From the NCBI RefSeq assembly GCF_000003815.2, contig NC_049989.1, forward strand, positions 10,034,743 to 10,088,755: a stretch of DNA of 54,013 nt, written 5' to 3'. Both the position numbers and the translations under genes were made by a program. Every line of letters begins with the position of its first letter. The stretch's first letter is position 1. The DNA is from Branchiostoma floridae (taxonomy: Eukaryota; Chordata; Leptocardii; Amphioxiformes; Branchiostomatidae). Under the pieces are notes generated by a model that worked only from the letters and a program-made list of their open reading frames with translations, did not search any database and was not told the origin of the DNA. Of the stretch, positions 1 through 11,469 are shown piece after piece.

Positions 1-1035
1 AGATTAGGATAAACCACTGAGCTGGTAAATGATTGTACATCTCTCAACGCAGCCTGCTATATAACAAGCAAACAGTCTACCACAGGAACTGTAGGAAGGG
101 AACAACCATTATAGATCTGGAGTGAGTTAGTTCGTGTGAGGAAAAACTCTGTCCTATTTTCCATTCTATATCATTTCGTCGCAGGTTTTTGTAATCTAAA
201 ATGTGACATGTCTCTGAAATCTCAGTTCCCGCTTCCACGAAAAGTGGACAGTTTGCCCGAAAAGTTCAACCGAAAGTCTTCACAAAGTCAAGTCTTGACG
301 AATTGCGTACCCTATAAACTACCCGCTAGCTGTTGCTGTGTGTTTTGTGATAAGCTACCCCCCTCCCGTGAATGCTACCCCCCTCCCGATAATTCTACAA
401 GAACAGGTCTTAGCATCTCTTATCGTAACACCCTATGTCTGCTTATTTTGATTCTGACGTTATTTGTCTTCCTTTCTTTTACCTTTGAAAGAGTTCAAAC
501 AGAACGATATATCCTTTGAAAACATTCAACGTGATTTACGTACAAGGCAAAGTGTCTGTCTGTTCTGCATCATTTCTGAGTTGAAAATACAACTTACCTT
601 TGGGAGCAACCGTCGACATAGATAAACTCCCACGGCATAATGCAAGATCAGGTCACCGTTATAAACAACAGACCATATATTTTTATGGTGTAATATTAGT
701 TCATCGTTATAAACAACAGAACGTACATCTTTTATTCTAAGTTTTGATCCAGCTACGGGACTGAGAAGAGAAGCTGCAGCGTTTGGCGAATTACATGCCG
801 TCGACGATATGTTACAGTTCTGAATATTTCGTCTATGTTACGTCGATACAGATTAATTAACCAGGTAATAATAAGATACTTCAAATAGCAAGTACTCGTT
901 AACAAGCAACTGGATATGACCTTACAAACGGTAAGACAAGTCTTACCTTTGTTTCCTTTTAGAACACTAAAATTGCCGTGAACTCCTTTGCATATCTGTT
1001 TATAGTTAGGATATAAAACCTATTGTAATTACCCA
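1..1035. other. AT-rich intergenic DNA, no gene recognised
   Basis: No frame here gives a recognisable domain; the longest open stretch (136-519) has low-complexity composition and looks like chance. A short C-rich string (GAATGCTACCCCCCTCCC type) occurs twice near 350-390 and again in diverged form near 1490-1520. I see no RNA gene. Confidence 0.5.
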
Positions 1036-2120
1036 CTAACGATGTTCTAAGATTGAAGCGATTGTCGACTTGATTTGATTGAATAAAAAGCTGATGGCTC
1101 TGTTCTAAATCCTCGTGACCGACAGGATCTCTTCGATGTCACTGACGAAATGTTATCGGATGTTGACCGAAACGTCTGACCGTCTCCAACATCCTAAGCT
1201 GTGGCTTGTTGAGTAATTGCCATTTGGTGTTTCGTTTATGTCGTTTTTCTATTTTCTGTTTGATTCTCAGTCATCGACACCTGTCCTCTTTTCCTTTCCT
1301 ATCTCCTATTCTCTACCAGAATGACTACGTTGGCTTTTATAGGAAGAATGATTTTCCAGGGGTGTTTTGCTACCAGAGGAGTTGTTCGGAGGGGAAACAT
1401 TTAACTTAGCGTGGACTGACTCCCCTGGCCAATTTCCCGATTTTTTGTGTGCCGAATTCTACGATCCCCGTACCCCCATAGAAAGGCCTGGTGAATGCTA
1501 CCTATCCCCCCTCCCCACATGTATGATAACATGCATGCTGAGTTTGACGTCATCACGATGTAGAAGACACAACTGGGGAATAGTGAAATCAATACTTTAC
1601 CTGACCTCTATCCCCCAACCTCTCCCTGCACCCTGCTTTCTGGGTCACTTGTAATCTCCTTCGCCGCAAATTACAACGTTTTCATTAACTTTTTGTGTTA
1701 TTTGAATGAAATGTCGATATCATGATGGACCTGAATGATATATCTAGTCGCAATAACGTGTTACTTGTATGATTGTTCTGTTTATAGCTGTGAGGTCAAA
1801 CTTGTGGGTCGAATTCAGAGTACCTGTACAGTTTATTGTACATGTAGCACGGTTAAATCTGATCTGATATCGGGAAACGTTTACTATATGGGTTATCGGC
1901 ATACTGCTAAGACATTCACACTGTTTAAATATCCTAGTTGTTTGTCGATCTCCGATTCGGTTCGCAAAGCCTCTTTCTTCTGTCGATATCACTTTTCAAA
2001 CACACCCGTCACACTTACAGTCTGAATAGGACAGGGGTATTAAAACCTAGGCTTGTCTATTACGCGCATCAAAGGCGAATGATTGGAATCGAAATAGCTG
2101 TTGAGAATACATCTATTTCA
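1036..2120. other. Intergenic DNA with fragments of dispersed repeats
   Basis: Positions 1036-1115 are a partial copy of the unit arrayed at 2120-2612 (shared string GATGGCTCTGTTCTAAA). Positions 1130-1235 resemble the dispersed repeat containing ACGTCTGACCGTTTCCAAAA, seen again near 3585-3760, 18060-18190 and 35075-35364. The rest shows no coding potential that I recognise. Confidence 0.45.
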
Positions 2121-2612
2121 ATTACTGCAGCGCTGAAGCTGCTCCGGCATTAAAAATTGTCTCGATGGAAGACTGTGGATTTGTAATTATCTGGCTGACG
2201 ATGTTGTAAGATTGAAACGATTGAGGACTGGATTTGATTGAATAGAAAGCCGATGGCTCTTTACCAAATCTTTATTATTTCCATTACTCCAGTTCTGAAG
2301 TTGGTAAGCCGTAAGGCATTAAGATTGTCCTGATGGAAGACTGTGGATTTGTAATTATCTGGCTGACGATGTTCTAAGATTGAAACGATTGAGGACTGGA
2401 TTTGATTGAATAGAAAGCCGATGGCTCTTTACCAAATCTTTATTATTTCCATTACTCCAGTTCTGAAGTTGGTAAGGCATTAAAATTGTCCTGATGGAAG
2501 ACTGTGGATTTGAAATTATCTGGCTGACGATGCTGTAAGATTGAAACGATTGTCGACAGGATTTGATTGGATAAAAAGCCGATGGCTCTGTTCTAAATTC
2601 TCATGATTGATA
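2120..2612. repeat. Tandem array of about 161-168 bp units, roughly 3 copies
   Basis: The string GACTGTGGAT starts at 2171, 2339 and 2500, giving periods of 168 and 161 bp; the first unit carries a few extra bases. Each unit then carries ATCTGGCTGACGATG, a run like AAGATTGAAACGATTG, and GATGGCTCT. The third unit is cut short. A lone diverged unit lies at 1036-1115, so the unit is also dispersed. Confidence 0.85.
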
Positions 2613-2854
2613 TCAACACCGCGGGCTTTGGGGTCCGAAAAGGAGGAGGATTTTTTGCTTGTATTTCGCTACGCTCTCGTTGGAATATCAGTATATGAGC
2701 CGTTTTTGTATATATCCAGTGGTTCAGAATATGTTTCAAATATGTGTCTTGTAAAGTAAAATCGTTGATAAATCTGTGAACCTTAAAAAGTAATCAACAG
2801 AAATCGGACCAAAAATAATGTCCATTTTCATTTGTCCCTCATACTTATACGAGT

Positions 2855-3057
2855 TTACTCTCCAAGTGGAGGTTCAGACTGTTTTTTATGTGTTTTGAGC
2901 TAGGCCTTTTTGTCATGCTTGTCGATTTGTTGCTGTTTCTCTTCATGTCCGTTTTGGCCGGTGGACATGAAGAAAATAGTGCAAAGTGAAAGACCGATAA
3001 AAAACGCCTAAAAGACGTCAAAATAAACCTGGAGCCGAACCTCTGCTTGGAGAGTAA
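2855..3057. mobile_element. Foldback MITE with TTACTCTCCAAG ends
   Basis: The left end reads TTACTCTCCAAGTGGAGGTTC and the right end, on the opposite strand, reads TTACTCTCCAAGCAGAGGTTC. The interior also folds back (CTTCATGTCC near 2941 against GGACATGAAG near 2972), so most of the 203 bp can form one hairpin. No ORF is present. The superfamily is not assigned. Confidence 0.7.
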
Positions 3058-3584
3058 CCCAATTTGTCAAATAATAACAAATCTGCCATAACGATATCCC
3101 GTCGGTGCAAACTTAAGCCTTCGGAAGGAATCATATGTTTGTATGCGCCTCGTATTCATGCCTCCTAAACAAGTCTGAACACAGCCTAGTATTACGTTTG
3201 CCACAAGTATACCCTGTCCTTGGTGCTGATTTTCGCTCCCCTGTGCGTAACGTTACATTGGCCTCTAGTAGACGGACTGGAAAAATTAATGGCGCCATTT
3301 CGCTGGGCTGTCAGATGAATTTGCCATCACCTCTTCATTTCAAATAATACAAAACTGAGCAGATTCTTTAAAGGTACTATTTCATTGAAAAAATACCACG
3401 GGCAAATCTTGCACAGTCAACTGCTTCTCTACAATACCTGGCGTCCTGACAGTAATTTTGGGAAGACCAGCAACAGTGCATGAGAAATCAATTCATACCT
3501 ACGTAAAAATAAGAGAACAAATGACGCATTCCTCCAAACTCGCATAAAATGAACAAGAGCGAAGTAAATTTCATTCATAGTAAG
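3058..3584. other. Intergenic DNA, nothing recognised
   Basis: No coding region, RNA gene or clear repeat boundary is visible. Short open frames here have no recognisable domain. Confidence 0.4.
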
Positions 3585-3760
3585 GATATAGAAGACAGTT
3601 TCCTCAAGATCTCTTCAGTGTCACTAACGAAAGATAGTGGATGCTATCTGAAACGTCTGGCCGTTTCCAAAATCATATCCAGTTGCTTGGGTAACTACTT
3701 TTTGGCGTATCTTATTCCCTGGATGTCTAACCTTCATCTACGTAAATAAGAGAACAGTCT
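3585..3760. repeat. Dispersed repeat copy (CCGTTTCCAAAATCATATCC type)
   Basis: The core CCGTTTCCAAAATCATATCC followed by AGTTGCTTGGGTAACT recurs near 18110-18170, and in inverted paired form at 35075-35364. The repeat starts with a string like CTTCAGTGTCACTAACGAA in several copies. It is non-coding and of unknown class. Confidence 0.6.
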
Positions 3761-4234
3761 ATTTTGACTATGGAAAGTGAGAGGAAGGTCATTCAATGTA
3801 TCAGGTAGAAGGATTACCCTAAAGGATTAATGATGAATAAATAAAAAGATATAAAGGACCATATGACATTCTCCATACTTGGAGGGCAGACACGTTTCAA
3901 GGTGTACGGCTGCTATGTGCGTAGGCTGAAGTGAATTATTTCCATACGTAATTAAATATCATATTCATTAAAGGAGGAATATTATATCATATATCCAGAT
4001 TTGATACACTAAAACAGGTTTTGACTGACAACGCAATGTATCAGTAAGTTCAACTCGTAAAAGTCCTACAATTAGAACATATCAAAATAACAGTCCTCAG
4101 CTATAGAACAAAGCAATTCGAAGTTCAGTTTAGCCTACTTTATTATTTTTGGATAAATATACTACAATCTTTGGCGTGTATAAGACTACAATTCGGAATA
4201 TCCAGATATCACTATGTGCAAATAGTCCGACCAA
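3761..4234. other. AT-rich intergenic DNA
   Basis: Nothing recognisable was found. The DNA is AT-rich with short stop-filled frames. Confidence 0.4.
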
Positions 4235-4497
4235 GGATGCAAGGGGTTCCTCCTACCCCTGACTCGTGTGTCATGGCGGTTTCGTCATGCCCGAACATGC
4301 CCCTAAGGCCTGTCTCAGCAACTAAGGCCTGCCACTGCCACTAGCCGCAGCTAGATACTAATTTACACCTGAGTCAAGTGATGAAAGTCGTGTAAAGAGC
4401 CTTTCCCAAGGGCACAAGATCGATGACACAGCGGGATTCGAACTCAGGGCCTCTTGGACCTGAGGCGAACGCGCTGACGATTACGCCACCCGGTCTC
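4235..4497 (-). mobile_element. tRNA-derived SINE, family 1 (minus strand)
   Basis: Read on the minus strand, the element starts with a tRNA-like head: A box TGGCGTAATCG and B box GTTCGAATCC. A non-tRNA body follows, containing GATCTTGTGCCCTTGG, CTAGTGGCAGTG, GGCATGTTCGGGCATGA and finally GGGGTAGGAGGAACC. The same order of blocks occurs at 51333-51600 on the + strand, which defines the family. The tRNA-like head implies RNA polymerase III transcription of source copies. It is not a functional tRNA, because no complete cloverleaf can be drawn. Confidence 0.85.
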
Positions 4498-5109
4498 ACT
4501 AATAGTATAGTATAATTATGACAACGATCAGGTCCAAAAACCAAGCAGATGCAGTTTTTGTTTTACTCACACACAAAAACAAATACTACAGGGTAAGCCT
4601 ATGGTAGAGTATTATGTGAGAGTAGCTTGAGAAAAAGCTACAGGGAAAATTTTAATATTCTGCATTTTCGCGCAAATGTTGTTATAATTATATACTACTA
4701 TGTTGGATATTGGATATTGGATACGTCATATTTCGCACTGGTTGTTGGACTACCTCGGGAAAATGGAGTTTAGCAAGGACGTGGCTACATAGTTATCCGC
4801 TAGTCAGATCACCCCTGGGCACAACAACAAGTCACACAACCTGTTTGAATCACACACTCGTCTGCACTTTTGAAAACAACTGTATTGACCTTGAAAACCC
4901 TACCTACGTACTTTCGTTCGTGTTCTTCATGTGCAAAAACATGAGTAGCTTTGCAATAGGAAAAAAAACTTACCGCTTCAATTGACTAACCTGAACAACA
5001 AAGTACTGTCACATGTCCACTGTTCATTGTGGCAGTTGATTTCAGTTGAAAGTTTTCAAATATTCAAAGGTAATGAGTGTGTGTATCTGAATGTTAGTCC
5101 AAAAAGAAC
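4498..5109. other. AT-rich intergenic DNA
   Basis: The open frame at 4710-4985 has no recognisable domain and AT-rich composition. No repeat or RNA gene was recognised. Confidence 0.4.
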
Positions 5110-5393
5110 AAAAACCAACAACCGATACAATGACCGAGTGAGAAGAGTCTTTGCCTTGCAGTCGATATAGGTCGTGAGTTCGATCCCTGGCGAACTTATA
5201 CCAAAGACTTATAGATATGGCACGTGCTGCTTTCTCTGCTTAGCACTCGGGAAAGAGTTGAACACACAGAACACCAATGGACTAGCCCCCTGCTGTAGTT
5301 GATTGCAGAAAGCCGTGTTGTCCAGGGCTACAGAAACGGAAATGGGTAACGCTCGATGTAACGTTTAGTGCGGGAATGACTTTAAATTTAAAA
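5110..5393 (+). mobile_element. tRNA-derived SINE, family 2 (apparently full length)
   Basis: A degenerate tRNA-like head runs from about 5110; CTTTGCCTTGCAGTCG and the B-box-like GAGTTCGATCC are clear. The body has ATACCAAAGACTTATAGATA, TGCTGCTTTCTCTGCTTAG and CTAGCCCCCTGCTGTAGTTG, then a GGGCTACAGAAACGG block. The 3' end is an ACTTTAAATTTAAA tail near 5379-5393. The layout matches a tRNA-SINE type that I recall as common in marine invertebrates. The block order is visible; the family relation is from memory. Confidence 0.7.
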
Positions 5394-6088
5394 ACAACCC
5401 ATAAGAAAGTACATACGGAAGGTAACATCAATTTGTCAATCATGTACAGACGTGCACCTACGTTAAAGCTGTTCCTATCGGGTTTAAGCGAAGGGCAAAC
5501 TTGTTCCATGAAACGTCCAGTCGATCCGCCTGGGCCTTCGGTAGAACAGACTGTCGACAACAACAAAGGTCTTGTCTGCGTCCTTCTGTCACCTCTCATG
5601 CCCCCGGGCAAATGGTATAACCCATTTCGACAACAGAACAAATGATCGACACGTGAAGCCACTGTCAAAACGTCGTCTAAATGGCACAGACGAAATTGGT
5701 CGAAATTCCGCTGGTGACATTCACCATCCACCTCCACCCCCACCCCCCTTCCACAACCCCTCCGTCCCCATTCACCACTCTCGTTTTCTTCTGTTGAATG
5801 ATATTCTGTAAGTGCCAGATATCGGCTGATTTGCAATTTTTCACAGCATTAGTGTTCCGGCGCCAGACGGTGCCCGGGAAATATAATTATCATAACCGTG
5901 TGTAATGCATCATCGTCCAGTCACAATCAATTTTTTTGTCTCGGTACCGACAGAAGAAGTATGGTGAACGGCCCAGGCTAGCAAAGAGATATCCCATTGT
6001 CTTAAATGTTTTCAAGTGCGCAACACCACACCAGTGGTAATAGCATATTACATCTAGTGCCTAATAAGTGTACTATTTGTGCGTCTAA
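5394..6088. other. Intergenic DNA with a C-rich tract
   Basis: There is a C/CA-rich run near 5727-5765. Long open frames on both strands here (for example minus 5836-5282) have no recognisable domain and partly overlap the SINE, so I treat them as chance. Confidence 0.4.
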
Positions 6089-6091
6089 TAA

Positions 6092-6260
6092 GGCCACACT
6101 GACTTAATTCTATGGATGACATCCATGCGAGCATTGATTTTCGTCTGTTCCGAAAAGAAGGCCACATGTTACCCAATAGCATCCCCGATCAATCAGAATT
6201 TCACACTTGCCAGAGGATGTGCTCTCCAGGGTTATGGGGCACATGGTTAGAGCATGGCGC
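6092..6260. mobile_element. Harbinger-type MITE, family H2, 5' fragment
   Basis: TAA precedes GGCCACACTGACTTAATTCT and then TATGGATGACATCC, matching the left end of the complete copy at 22018-22427. The right end (CATGGCC plus TAA) is absent, so the copy is truncated. Confidence 0.6.
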
Positions 6261-7103
6261 CACAGTGCAGCACACAACAAGAATGGCAAATGGCAAATAA
6301 AATAAAAAATGGCAGCGATTGTCTCTTACAGTCTTACTGGAGGTGAACATAAGATAAAACCAAACCTGGGAAAGAACGAACTGGATGTTTGACCCTGTGG
6401 TTTAGCAGCATTTTGGCTGGATTTTTTTGTCTTCCTAGCGCATTATTTATCTCTTCATAAAATCAAGTCGTGTACCTTACCATTGCTAAAACTGGTCAGT
6501 GCACAAAGAAGCTAGCAGTGCTAGTGTGACTACAAAATGTATTTGTCTTTTTGCAGACAAATTCAATGTAACTAATATCTAGATTACATACGCAGCAAAA
6601 AAAAGTTGACAACCATGTTTAAAAACTGCACAGTTTTCAAAATCCTGTATGGAAATGGAAGGTACCATGACGAACAAAGTCAACAGACATATAGAAACTT
6701 ATTATAGATTAGCAATATAGTCCAATCTCCATTGTCAGTTTCACTTATATAATTTATGACTCACTTTGTGCTTGTAAAATACCATTAATTATCGTTCACT
6801 TGCAATTAGCCTACCGGCACGAATTCACAATAAACTTATTATTGAACTAATGAATGAAATGGATTCCAGGCAAACACTTTTCATACAGTTGACAGACTCA
6901 ATTAACAATAAGCTATCAACATAATCTTCTCTTATACCATTTGCTATCAGATGTGCATTACATTATTTTGATATTCCTGTCCCTTTTACATCGATTTCGA
7001 TTTTTTTTATATATCCCACGGTTATTTCGCAAAGTTATCACGTTTTTATGTGTATGTCATTTTATCGAGACAGGCCGCACTTTTAAATCGATTCAGGTTG
7101 TTA
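6261..7103. other. AT-rich intergenic DNA
   Basis: No gene, RNA gene or repeat boundary was recognised. Confidence 0.4.
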
Positions 7104-7543
7104 GGTCACAGCAAGTAAATCTTATGGATTACATCAAGATTTTTTTTCCTCTTCGGAGAATGTCAAATAGACCAAAACAGGCAAACTTATACATGCTGTG
7201 TTGTAGCCTAATAATCATACTTGTATAAGTGATACAAGTGAGGTAGCCATGACTATAGTTGCATAAGTGAAACTTGTTGGATAGTTTTAAGAGTGCCACC
7301 AATATGAAAGACATTACTGTAGTTACCAACTTAGTAAGTTATACACTATTATCACTTTTACTACACTAGTTCACTTCTTTAATACAGGAATGAGTGCCTT
7401 GTTAGTTGTGGTGCCACGTTGCGTCACTTCAAATCTTGTTACGATTTTTATGGTGTCTATTTTGAAAATTTAGCCGTCCTGTTTTTCTCATTATTTTAGT
7501 ACACTGCATATGGTGTCATCCATAATATTTACTTCCTGTGGCC
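7104..7543. mobile_element. Harbinger-type MITE, family H1 (complete)
   Basis: The left end GGTCACAGCAAGTAAAT pairs with the right end, which reads GGCCACAGGAAGTAAAT on the opposite strand. TTA flanks both sides (7101-7103 and 7544-7546) as a 3-bp target duplication, as in the PIF/Harbinger superfamily. Subterminal TATGGATTACATC (left) and GGTGTCATCCATAA (right) are inverted partners. There is no transposase ORF, so it is non-autonomous. Relatives lie at 15812-16145 and 19651-20158. Confidence 0.85.
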
Positions 7544-7761
7544 TTAGCAAAACTTTGAGTTACGAGTTTTGAATTGCAATGTCCTAGTGTTATCTCAGCT
7601 AGATTTCCACTTAAGATATAACCCAGCCGTATGACAGTGACGAAAATTGTGCTTAAGGGGACCGGTATACAAACGGTACCAAAATGAGATGCATCCATCA
7701 TGCTATGTTCAAGTTGACGCCGTGTTTCGGGACGAGTTACATGAAAGTGTTGGCCTTATAT

Positions 7762-8322
7762 GGCCTTTACACTGAAACCGAATCAGCAGGAATCAAGCAG
7801 CTGCAGAACCAGCCAGAATGAAAAATTTGCAAACTTCGTGCCACATTTGGGTGGGATTTCCAAATGGACGTTATATCTTATTCACACGAGAAGGAATGAG
7901 CCGTCGGAATAACCATCCTTTGTCTATTCCTGGGTATTTGTAGTGCATTCTAGAAATTCTCACGGCATTCCAGATATTCGTTTATGCACATTCTGGTAGG
8001 ATTTGAAGTGGCTTGCCGTTTCGGTTCCCCATCGAATGAGTTCAGAGTGTTTCGAATAAAGTTGGAATGTCGTAGAATACGGCCATACTACAGTTAGAAT
8101 ATACTTTGAATGCCGTTCGATATTACTCAAGTTCAAATGCACCTCGAAAGCTTCGAGCATGACAAAAACATTTGCGAAGGGCCCCAAAATGGGCAGATAT
8201 ATCTGGAACGAAGTAAAAATTTATAGAATGCACTACGAACACACAGGAATATAAGAAGAATGAGAAATTCTAACGGCATTCCGGCTCATTCCGGGTCTTC
8301 GTGTGAAAGTGCCTTCAACGGT
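7762..8322. mobile_element. Foldback MITE-like repeat with GGC..TTTACAC ends
   Basis: The left end reads GGCCTTTACACTGAAACC and the right end, on the opposite strand, reads GGCACTTTCACACGAAGACC. Inside, TTCACACGAGAAGGAATGAG near 7882 is inverted relative to the right end. A relative in reverse orientation lies at about 36500-36830 inside HIRIP3 intron 5. Exact ends and the target duplication are uncertain. Confidence 0.5.
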
Positions 8323-8364
8323 ATCAACTTCAACACATGTTCGTTAGGTCACGTGTCCAATTAA

Positions 8365-8743
8365 GGCCATGTTCATTTTATTATAGGGATGACATCCACG
8401 TGGGCATTAATTTTTTGGCGTTTCCAAACATAGTTTCGACCGTTCTGTAAATTGTACACAGTAGCTGCAAAAAAAAAGTAAGTGTATGTGGTACTTTACC
8501 ACACACAAAAAATGAAAACGGGTACTAAAGTCAATCCTAACGTCTTAAAAAGGAGACATGAAAGAACAAAAAAAAACTAGATTGTTTGGTAAACCAAATT
8601 CTGTGTGCCATTTGCTAAATCTTCCTGACAAGTTCTCACTATGAAGCCAATTTCCTTTTGGCAAATCATTTTTTCATTCGCACGCTTGCACCAGCTTGGG
8701 GGTTCCCAGAGGATGTCATCCATAGAACCAAATCAACATGGCC
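8365..8743. mobile_element. Harbinger-type MITE, family H2 (near complete)
   Basis: TAA at 8362-8364 precedes GGCCATGTTCATTTTATTAT and GGATGACATCC. The right end has GGATGTCATCC and then ATCAACATGGCC ending at 8743. The right flank is CAA rather than TAA, so the duplication has one change. No ORF is present. Confidence 0.8.
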
Positions 8744-9189
8744 CAACTGATTGGTAACTCGAACCTAAAAAGGACTGAAACTGTCGTTATGTGATGCCAG
8801 TTGAGTCTATTTGCCTATTCCCCGCCGGGCAGCGACCCTTTCCCCGCCGTAAATTGTTCCCTCAACACGTCGCCAGCATGGAGCACGACTGGTCAAATAT
8901 TAGCATTCAATTCCTGACGACAGGTTTGGCGAGAGTCATTAATCACTGGTTCTGGTAGAAAGGATGGGGAAATGTTGGGAAGCCGACCTGAACGCTGATT
9001 ACCACGGACTAAAGGGCTAAGCGGGGAGATGTTTACGGACGGGTGAGGAAGATGAGTGGGTGTGCCAACCGACCTGTGACCTACTGATGATCAAACGGGG
9101 AAACGATAAACCGAAATACGTGCGGACCATAGAGTCAAGGGCAGACCTAGAGGGATTCTGTCTGTGTGCGTTTCTGTTTTTATGTTTTC
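8744..9189. other. Intergenic DNA, nothing recognised
   Basis: The composition is mixed, with GC-richer stretches near 8820-8900 and 8960-9060. No coding or RNA feature was recognised. Confidence 0.4.
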
Positions 9190-9192
9190 ACA

Positions 9193-9237
<45 letters not shown>

Positions 9238-9258
9238 CTCTGCTTGTGTGTGTGTGTA

Positions 9259-9314
<56 letters not shown>

Positions 9315-9478
9315 TGTGTGTGTTTGTGTTTGTGTCTATGGGTGCGGGTGGGTCAGTATGAGTGTGCGCGCGTGTGTGAGTGCGTGTGTATGCTGTGTGC
9401 ATGTGGTGCGTATTTTATATGTGTGTCTATATGTACGTATGCGTATATGTGCATGCAAGTATATGCGTATGTGTGTGC
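9190..9478. repeat. Dinucleotide microsatellite (CA)n then (TG)n
   Basis: A CA run at about 9193-9234 is followed, after a short spacer, by TG runs at about 9244-9400 that decay into GT-rich DNA up to 9478. The two halves are complementary and can fold back. Cys/Val-rich and Thr/His-rich open frames here are artefacts of the repeat. Confidence 0.97.
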
Positions 9479-9881
9479 GCCCTTGTTTTTCCGTTCTATC
9501 ACTTTCCATCCGCTCAACCAGATTACAATTGTAACCATGGCGTGCTGCTCTAAATCTATACACGTGTACCCCCAGAGATAGTCTTCAATTACTGTATTCT
9601 ACAATGTTGGCAACGGTAAAAGTTTTTGAAAACCTGCCACGAGTTTCTTTCCGTCGCTACGTGCCAATACAATTTGGATCCACGCCCATCACTGGACGTC
9701 TGTCAAATAAATTACACACACAGAAATTCTCAAACGATTTAGTGGTATGTTACATAACCCTTAAACATTGCCAAAACAGGGTATCAACTCTTGTATATAT
9801 TAATATTTTGACCCCGCTAACATTTTTTCTGGCAATTTTTAACAAGCTTTAAACTATCGTCTAGTCTGTATGGGCGAAATA
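9479..9881. other. Intergenic DNA, nothing recognised
   Basis: Short open frames without recognisable domains. No repeat was identified. Confidence 0.4.
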
Positions 9882-10555
9882 TAGTGTCTACTTTTAGTAG
9901 ATTTTGTCTCAGATAGAATATCATTTCATAACCTTACAAAATCAAAGTGTAAAAACGCCGCGCTCTGACTGATAAACCGTGCCGTGAACCACTTTTATCA
10001 CCTATCGTCACAACCATTCATCACTAAGTAATATAGTATCTACGTTTAGTAGATTTGGTCTCAGATAGAAGATCATTTCATAACCTCCCATGATTAATTA
10101 AAGTATTAAAACGTTGCACTCAGACTGTGCACTGTGTCTCCTGGCCTTGAACCATTTTTACCAACGGTCGTCTGCTATTGTCACAAACATTCATCACTAA
10201 GTAATGTGTCTACATTTAGTAGATTCTGTCTTAGATGGAAGATCAAGTCATAATCTTACATGATTAAAGTGTAAAAACGTTGGACTTTATCTCAGACCGT
10301 GTACTGAGTCTTTTGACCTTAAGCCACCTTTATGCGGCCTCCCCCGTCCTCACAAGCATTCATCGTAAGTAATACAGAGTCTACTTTTAGTAGATTCTGT
10401 CTCAGATGGAAGATCAAGTCATAATCATAGTAACGTTACATGATTTAAGTATAAAAACGTTGCACTCTGTCTCAGACTGTGTGCTGAGTCTCTTGGCCTT
10501 GAACTACTTTTACCCCAGATCGTCTGCAATCGTCACAAACATTCATCACTACTCA
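9882..10555. repeat. Tandem array of four diverged units, 152-171 bp
   Basis: Units begin at TAGTGTCTAC (9882), TAGTATCTAC (10034), ATGTGTCTAC (10204) and CAGAGTCTAC (10375), each followed by a TTTAGTAGATT block, TCTCAGAT or TCTTAGAT, an AAAACG block and a TCACAA..CATTCATC block. Spacings are 152, 170 and 171 bp. Units are clearly diverged, so the array is old or not being homogenised. Confidence 0.85.
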
Positions 10556-11469
10556 CGACCTGGCGAGCCGATAACACTTCTTAAGACTGTTCTGAGGTCC
10601 CACTAAAGGCGCCCTGAATCTCCAAAATACTTAAGATGTAGACACAGTAGTACGTAAGGAGGGCAAATCTAAGAAATTATCTGCGTCGTCACTGTGACTC
10701 GGGCTTACCTCAAGGTTGTGCCTCCATGAGTATGGCGGGTCAGTATCAGACCAACCGCGCGGCTTGTGTCAGCGCTCTGTCATCCGTTACCCAACCACTC
10801 TGGCGTTTCTCCTTCAGAGGAACACAACAAAGTCTTTGTGAAGATAACTTAGACTGGAGACATCGCGGCTATAGGGATGGGCGTCTTAAGTGCGTCTTCG
10901 GCAAGTTTCTCATTGACAAGTCGGGATGTGAAGACTGATGTGATGTACTGCTCGGAGGGGGGGGGGTCATGTAGAAATGTCAGGGATCAGACGGGTGGTG
11001 TTGCAAGCCGACTTCTTTAGAGCTAACACTACACAAAGGCCAGTCAAGTAAAGACTACAAGACTTATATACGGAACTTTGTGAAGACTTAAGCCATTCAT
11101 TTTAAACGTGAGACAGTAACTTGAAAAAGATAGAAGATAGCACGGGTTTTAGGGACATTTTTCTACGCTACCATGCATCTAAGCACTCAATATTTTTGTC
11201 ACATTATGCAATTTTTTCCTCTTTGACGTGGAAAAAAATCAGTATTTAGTTTGTTTGTTTTTTCATTTGAATGAAGGAATAGTTTGTTAAACTTGAAATA
11301 ACACTGCAGTCCCAAGCCGAATTGCATAATTTCTAAGATGTCATCCAATTTTTTGAAAACTGTACAGTGACGTTTTACGTAATAAATTGAATTTTTTTTA
11401 CAAAATTTCACAAACTGCTCATACCAATTCCACCATCCGCGTGTATTAATCGTCATTTCACTTCACTTC
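10556..11469. other. Intergenic DNA, nothing recognised
   Basis: A G run lies near 10957-10966. No gene or RNA feature was recognised; the 10726-10938 open frame has no recognisable domain. Confidence 0.4.

Noticed and set aside
4424-4497. Possible tRNA gene on the minus strand
   Set aside because: A and B boxes are present, but the acceptor and anticodon stems do not pair and a SINE body follows; it is a SINE head.
5282-5836. 184-residue minus-strand open frame
   Set aside because: No recognisable domain, partly overlaps SINE family 2; treated as chance.
9060-9581. Long open frames on both strands, Cys/Val-rich and Thr/His-rich
   Set aside because: They are translations of (CA)n/(TG)n microsatellite and have no domain.
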